Assembly (NCBI GenBank): GCA_025363505.1
Contig: JANYDV010000225.1
Coordinates: 1 to 11,626, forward strand
DNA length: 11,626 bases
Direction: 5' to 3'
From: Bacteroidota bacterium
GTDB lineage: Bacteria; Bacteroidota; Ignavibacteria; Palsa-1295
Position 1 is the stretch's first letter; the number at the start of each line of letters is the position of its first letter. The notes beneath the pieces were generated by a model. That model searched no databases. It was given only the letters and a program-made list of their open reading frames with translations, and had not been told where the DNA came from. Position numbers and translations under genes: made by a program. Positions 6,927 to 11,626 of the stretch are shown here, in pieces.

Positions 6927-9900
6927 ATGAAACGCTCTTGTTACCCGACACTTCTTGTGGTTTTTGCTATTTGTATTTCACAAACGGCGTTTGCACAAAA
7001 TATCATACGCCCTTACCCATTCAAAATGCCGACTCGTGACACCACGAGATCGCCGTACTTACCAAATCAGAGTGATGAGATTGCCGGCTCTCATGGTGCA
7101 CTATCGCTTTCGAGCGAGGGGCATATCGTCGCCACAGACAATACCCGATTGCGTTTTTTCGGTACTACACTCTGGAATAATGCACAATTCTTATCAAGTG
7201 CTGATGCGAAAGTATTGGCAAAGCGATTGAAAAAACTCGGCTATAATGCTGTTCATTTTGCATTTAATGACTATTATAATAATGATGACGCCAGCTTTTT
7301 CAAGTACCGCGACTCTGCGAATCAGCTTAACAAATCCTCGTATATAGTTAACCCAATCCAACTTGCAAAGTTTGATACACTTTTTGCGGAATTAAAAAAT
7401 AATGGAATATATACCATTATGACAACACTATCGAGTCATCGATATATTGTTGGTGATGGTGTAATGTATGCTGATTCTACGTATGCGAATGGATATCTTA
7501 TGCCGTTTCTTGATCCTGCGGCTGCTCGGCTTGAGCGTGAGTGGATTCGGACTTTTCTTTCCCATCGCAATCCGCTGACTTCAAAGACCTACGCCGGCGA
7601 CCCTGCGCTTGCAATGCTTGAATATAACTACGAAGCAAGTTTGTATTATTATTGGAGTAGTCTTGATCGATTAATTTACATTGATCAGAATAACTATGGC
7701 AAAGGCAAAAACACGATTTCTTACAATTACTCTCGGCGTCTTGATACATTATATAATCAGTATCTCCTAAAGAAATACGGTAGCGATCAGAATTTAAAAA
7801 ATGCTTGGGGTGGGTCACTCATTGCTACAACCAATAATCAGCTCGTCGATGGCAGTTTCGAGAATCCATTTTTACTCGCATGGAGTTTGGCAAATAGGAA
7901 CAGCGCCACGGCAGTGGTAATTAATAGTGACGGTGGTATCGATTCGCTGTTGTATGTAAAAATCAGAATCAACACTGTTGCATCGAACCCTAATTCAAAC
8001 GACATTGCTTACAGTAATATTAGTGCACGATTAGGAAAAGATACACTCTATAATCTTTCGTTCTGGGCGAAAATGGGATTCAATGCAGCTGCACCAACGA
8101 AAATTAATCGCAACATCAACATTATTCTTCAGCAAGTTGGTGTACCGAATACTCGAAGTTTTACACAGACAGTAAAGATTGACACCGCTTGGACGAAATA
8201 TAATTATACATTCCGTTGTGCTATTGGTGGACTGCAACAACTTATTCTTCAACTCGGCAGCGAACTGGGTGATGTGTGGTTTGATGCTGTTTCAGTAAAG
8301 ATGCAACCCGAAATCGGATTGACAGCCCCGGAACATCTTGCAAGCTCGACGATACTTCGACTCCATAGTGATGGTACCCTGAGATCAAAGCCGCTTCAGC
8401 GAACACGTGATTTAGTAATGTTTTATGACAGTATCGAAAAATCATTTTTTAGCAATGTGAATTCGTTGGTCAAAGATACTCTCCATTTTTCGGGACTTGT
8501 CAATCATCGACAACATTCTTCTTGGCAACAGCTCCCTGATATTTATACAGCATCGAGTGGTGACGTCATGGATGTTCATAACACCAATGATTTTGTTGGT
8601 GGCAGACCAAGCCTGCCTAATTCCGATTCTACATGGATGGTGCGAAATACTTCTATGCTCCGAAGTAAATCCGGCTCGGTGCTTCCGATTGCGAGTGCAG
8701 GAGCTGTAAAAAACAAGGCATTCTTGTTTGGTGATTTTCAGATTCCGTGGGCGAATCAATATCAAGCCGAAGAAATGATGTTGTTGCCTGCGTGGGGTGC
8801 ATATCAAGATTGGGACGGTATATTCTTCTCGGTGTATGCGACGGCACGTGGCGAATTATTTGCCGATAGTCTTATTAACCCATACAAAGTATCCGGAAGT
8901 TTTAATGCGATCGCCAATAACCCTGCTATTATGTCGCTTGCTCCATTTGCCAGTCGTTTGTTCCGTGAGGGATTGGTAAAAAAAGCAGATTTTAGTGATT
9001 CACTAATTCATGATGCAGAAGATGTGTGGCTCTATCCGGCGTTTGTCTCTTCGCACGGTACTTATGGTGTCGAAGGACCTTTGGAAAATAATGTCTTCAC
9101 ACAATTTAAATTCCGCCAGTCCTTTAATAGCTCTCGTCATAAATTGGGAGCTGAGTATCCTTATCTCGCTGATACTTCGTCAAAACAAAGTGATACCCAA
9201 GAGCTATATTGGGATCAGACTAACGGATTGATGAAAATCACGGCTCCATTGATCTATGGTGCCGCGGGAACATTTGGTAAAGATACTGCCAAATATCCGA
9301 CTTTTACTTTCTCAAGAACTGATGCGGCGGCATCAAAAGAAATGCTCGCACTGTATTTGATGAGTGCCGACAGCACACCAATTGATAAGACTTCACAACT
9401 GTTGCTTGCTGTTAGTACCAGAGCACAAAATACCGGATTGCAATGGACTGATAGTAATGGTTTTGGGAAAAATTTTGGTACAGCACCCACCGTGCTTTCA
9501 GCCGCGACACTTTCGCTTTCTTTTACTACTACAAAAGATACACTTGTGCTGACTCCTCTTGATGGTCTCGGAAATCCCAAAAAACCTTCAATAATAGGTG
9601 TTCGGCAACCGGGGGAAAATATGATCCGCATAACGCTCGACCAACAGGTGACTGCATCTCCGTGGTATACTATCACATTCAAAGATATGTCTGTTACTGC
9701 CGTAAGCGAACGAGATCATCTAGAAGATTTTTCTACACTTTCATTGATTCCCAACCCCGCAAATGGCTATACGAATATCAAAGTATATCACCCGGGAATG
9801 GAATTTGTATCAATCAGAGTTGTTGATATACTGGGGAATGTTGTGGCTATTGTCTATAATGACTTTGCGAACGAGGAGATCATTACAACTCGTTTTGATA

Positions 9901-9986
9901 CCGGTCATATTGCAAATGGAATCTATACTGTAATCATCACAACTCCTCACAAGACTTTTTCACGACGACTTACTATCATACACTAA
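6927..9986 (+). CDS. Secreted glycoside-hydrolase-like TIM-barrel protein with inserted CBM-like domain and T9SS tail
   Basis: This 1019-residue protein has a signal peptide (likely cut after A23, AFA|QN). The barrel of clan GH-A type begins near 74 (RLRFFGTTLW), followed by AKRLKKLGYNAVHFAFND (98-115), and reaches the fourth-strand region at DPALAMLEYNYEASL (225-239). Related enzymes have an N-E dipeptide with the acid/base at that point; here E236 is kept but preceded by Tyr. A beta-sandwich carbohydrate-binding-like module is inserted at about 305-458 (VDGSFENPF to DVWFDAVSVK). The barrel resumes with DVMDVH (546-551) and GDFQIPWANQYQAEE, where D603 sits where a nucleophile Glu is expected. 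A beta-rich region follows (about 690-935), then a T9SS type A sorting domain (938-1019) starting LSLIPNPANG and ending FSRRLTIIH. Substrate unknown; activity uncertain because several active-site positions differ. It is the first of two tandem paralogues. Confidence 0.85.
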   Translation: MKRSCYPTLLVVFAICISQTAFAQNIIRPYPFKMPTRDTTRSPYLPNQSDEIAGSHGALSLSSEGHIVATDNTRLRFFGTTLWNNAQFLSSADAKVLAKRLKKLGYNAVHFAFNDYYNNDDASFFKYRDSANQLNKSSYIVNPIQLAKFDTLFAELKNNGIYTIMTTLSSHRYIVGDGVMYADSTYANGYLMPFLDPAAARLEREWIRTFLSHRNPLTSKTYAGDPALAMLEYNYEASLYYYWSSLDRLIYIDQNNYGKGKNTISYNYSRRLDTLYNQYLLKKYGSDQNLKNAWGGSLIATTNNQLVDGSFENPFLLAWSLANRNSATAVVINSDGGIDSLLYVKIRINTVASNPNSNDIAYSNISARLGKDTLYNLSFWAKMGFNAAAPTKINRNINIILQQVGVPNTRSFTQTVKIDTAWTKYNYTFRCAIGGLQQLILQLGSELGDVWFDAVSVKMQPEIGLTAPEHLASSTILRLHSDGTLRSKPLQRTRDLVMFYDSIEKSFFSNVNSLVKDTLHFSGLVNHRQHSSWQQLPDIYTASSGDVMDVHNTNDFVGGRPSLPNSDSTWMVRNTSMLRSKSGSVLPIASAGAVKNKAFLFGDFQIPWANQYQAEEMMLLPAWGAYQDWDGIFFSVYATARGELFADSLINPYKVSGSFNAIANNPAIMSLAPFASRLFREGLVKKADFSDSLIHDAEDVWLYPAFVSSHGTYGVEGPLENNVFTQFKFRQSFNSSRHKLGAEYPYLADTSSKQSDTQELYWDQTNGLMKITAPLIYGAAGTFGKDTAKYPTFTFSRTDAAASKEMLALYLMSADSTPIDKTSQLLLAVSTRAQNTGLQWTDSNGFGKNFGTAPTVLSAATLSLSFTTTKDTLVLTPLDGLGNPKKPSIIGVRQPGENMIRITLDQQVTASPWYTITFKDMSVTAVSERDHLEDFSTLSLIPNPANGYTNIKVYHPGMEFVSIRVVDILGNVVAIVYNDFANEEIITTRFDTGHIANGIYTVIITTPHKTFSRRLTIIH

Positions 9987-11626
9987 TGATGCGTACCACT
10001 CTATCACTTCTTGCAGGCTTTCTTCTATTATGCTGTTCGTCCTCGTTCGCACAGCCATTGCTTAGTTCGTATCCATTTACGATTAATAGTTACGATACGG
10101 TAGAGACAACGAAACTACCTTCAATGTCGGCAAATCTTCCTATCACCTCGAGACTCACGGCGCAGAACGGACATTTTTATATTAATGGTGCGACCAGCAA
10201 CCCTCAACGAATTCGTTTGTTCGGGACAGAACTCCAATATACTTCATATTTCTTAAGCTCCGATAAAGCCCGTGACCTTGCGAAGCATCTCAAGAAACTT
10301 GGCTTTAATGCCGTTCGACTAAATTATAGTGACTATCCCTACTGGCCGGACGGTACGTTGCTCAATTATCCTGATGCAACAGGATCGTACGTGTCAAATC
10401 CTGAATCATTTGCGAAATTAGATACCCTCTTAAACGAATTTCGCCAACAAGGGATTTATGCAATATTGACACTTCACTCAAACCATTCATTTACGGCTGC
10501 CGACGGAGTTGCACAGTTTGATACGGTTCATGGCAGTTCGCAATTTGTACATTTTATTGATCTTCGCGCTGCGCAACTTCATCGCCAGTGGGCAAAAGCA
10601 TTGCTTGGGCATACGAGCCCGCTATCGGGCAAACGTTACGCCGATGATCCAACAATAGCAGCGATTGAAATCGCCGGTGGCGAGTTTAGCCTTATGGCGG
10701 CATGGCGTTTTGGTTATCTCAATTGGAAAGATAATCAAAATGTCGTACCAAATGGTAGTCAAACGATCGGTTTTAATCGTTCGCGCAGGCTTGATAGTTT
10801 ATTCAGTGCCTATCTCCTGCAAAAATATGGCAGCGAAGCTGCTATCAACACAGCATGGGCTGGTGCCGGGACACCGAGCAGCGCAAATTTGATTGACAAT
10901 GGAAGTTTTGAACAGATCGGATCTTCAGCATGGTCATTTGCGATCCAAAACGGTGCGACAGGGGATAAAACATTGTTCGCACCCGCAATTGATTCGCAAT
11001 TCTGTCTATTGATGTCACTCTCTAAGCTCAGCCCAAACCCACAAGCATTTGATGCGTATTTATTAAATACCAGTTTGAAGACGGGGAAAGATAGCTTATA
11101 TGAAATTTCATTTTGGGCAAAAATTCGATATGTCACCGGTCCGACAACCCGAAATATTACATTAGTAATAAACGATTATCAGAATGGGACCAATGCGTTA
11201 TCGACTTCTCAAATGATCGATACCAGCTGGAAAAAATATTCCTTTACATTCCGCTCGCTCACCGGAGGTTCACAAGTTATTTATCTCGCTCTTGGCAATT
11301 CGCTTTCTGATGTGATGCTTGACGGAGTAAGTGTCAAGCATAAACAGGAGTATGGTTTACTGCCGGGCGAGCATGCCAGTACTGCAACCATTGGGCGCAT
11401 GGCATTCTCTTCGACGAATCTTTTGCCATATCAGCGCTATCGCGATATGAATACTTTTTATGATACACTCCAATCAATTTATTTTACCGGAATACAAAAA
11501 TGTATTCGTGATACGATCAAATCACAGATTTTGATTAATAACTACAGCCCTACATGGTGGGGGACTTTTAATGATACCTACACCAATCGTAATAGTGACT
11601 ATACCGGAGGCGGAAATAATATCGAT
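9986..11626 (+). CDS. Second secreted GH-like TIM-barrel protein with CBM-like insert, 3' end outside window
   Basis: The frame runs open from the ATG at 9986 to the last base (547 codons, no stop), so the gene is cut by the window edge. The ATG overlaps the previous stop codon (TAATG, 9984-9988); a second ATG follows at 9989. The signal peptide is probably cut after A22 (SFA|QP). The layout matches the upstream paralogue: RIRLFGTELQ, then LKKLGFNAVRLNYSD (102-116), LHSNHSFTAADGV, YADDPTIAAIEIAGGEFSL (218-236), QKYGSEAAINTAW, and a CBM-like insert at about 300-451 (IDNGSFE to DVMLDGVSVK). It keeps more of the usual barrel motifs than its neighbour, such as VR at 110-111, but the N-E acid/base dipeptide is replaced by G-E with one extra residue before it (E233). 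The nucleophile region and any T9SS tail lie beyond the window. The pair looks like a tandem duplication that has diverged strongly. Confidence 0.85.
   Translation, partial: MMRTTLSLLAGFLLLCCSSSFAQPLLSSYPFTINSYDTVETTKLPSMSANLPITSRLTAQNGHFYINGATSNPQRIRLFGTELQYTSYFLSSDKARDLAKHLKKLGFNAVRLNYSDYPYWPDGTLLNYPDATGSYVSNPESFAKLDTLLNEFRQQGIYAILTLHSNHSFTAADGVAQFDTVHGSSQFVHFIDLRAAQLHRQWAKALLGHTSPLSGKRYADDPTIAAIEIAGGEFSLMAAWRFGYLNWKDNQNVVPNGSQTIGFNRSRRLDSLFSAYLLQKYGSEAAINTAWAGAGTPSSANLIDNGSFEQIGSSAWSFAIQNGATGDKTLFAPAIDSQFCLLMSLSKLSPNPQAFDAYLLNTSLKTGKDSLYEISFWAKIRYVTGPTTRNITLVINDYQNGTNALSTSQMIDTSWKKYSFTFRSLTGGSQVIYLALGNSLSDVMLDGVSVKHKQEYGLLPGEHASTATIGRMAFSSTNLLPYQRYRDMNTFYDTLQSIYFTGIQKCIRDTIKSQILINNYSPTWWGTFNDTYTNRNSDYTGGGNNID

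Noticed and set aside
9254..9682. 142-codon open frame on the minus strand inside the first barrel gene
   Set aside because: The opposite strand encodes the continuous 1019-residue protein with a T9SS tail; this frame is a shadow.
10031..10036. Cys pair (LLLCC) in the signal peptide of the second barrel protein as a lipobox
   Set aside because: The residue before the first Cys is Leu and before the second is Cys, not the small residue signal peptidase II requires; a normal A-x-A-like cut site (SFA|QP) follows.

Overview
The window reads as chromosomal DNA from a Gram-negative bacterium of the Bacteroidota/Ignavibacteriota (FCB) side of the tree, possibly a Kapabacteria- or Ignavibacteria-like lineage. 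The support is two complete proteins ending in type IX secretion (T9SS) type A sorting-like domains, a fused alpha-beta 2-oxoacid dehydrogenase E1 of the kind common in Bacteroidota, and weak or absent Shine-Dalgarno sequences. The phylum-level call is fairly safe; anything finer is inference. No rRNA, tRNA, CRISPR array, insertion sequence or phage integrase was seen. Coding density is very high: the longest gap between genes is about 110 bases (699-808).

Layout: (1) 1-698 (+) is the 3' end of a gene for a fibre-like, beta-rich repetitive protein. (2) 809-3259 (+) encodes a thiamine-diphosphate E1 enzyme with alpha and beta halves in one chain and no E2 or E3 gene beside it. A 9-bp perfect inverted repeat lies just upstream of its start codon. 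(3) 6888 down to 3262 (-) is a tight four-gene run, with gaps of 1, 3 and 11 nt. In order of transcription it encodes a small outer-membrane beta-barrel protein, a lipoprotein with a FlgD/sorting-domain-like Ig fold, a two-lobed retropepsin-like protein that has lost its catalytic motifs, and a secreted Asp-box (BNR/sialidase-like) protein with a T9SS tail. The run ends tail-to-tail with the E1 gene, 2 nt apart. (4) 6927-9986 and 9986-11626 (+) diverge from that run across only 38 bp. They are tandem paralogues encoding large secreted proteins with a glycoside-hydrolase-like TIM barrel and an inserted carbohydrate-binding-like domain. The first is complete with a T9SS tail; the second runs off the window. 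Their stop and start codons overlap (TAATG).

The housekeeping enzyme and fibre gene look unrelated to the rest. The divergent block 3262-11626 looks like a cell-surface or export module: all six products carry export signals, two have T9SS tails, and several have folds associated with glycans or proteases. In three of them (the retropepsin-like protein and both barrel proteins) the expected catalytic motifs are altered or missing. A surface-binding or structural role for folds derived from enzymes is therefore as plausible as catalysis. That shared loss, together with the compact divergent arrangement, is the most interesting feature here, but its function is inferred and not shown by the sequence.
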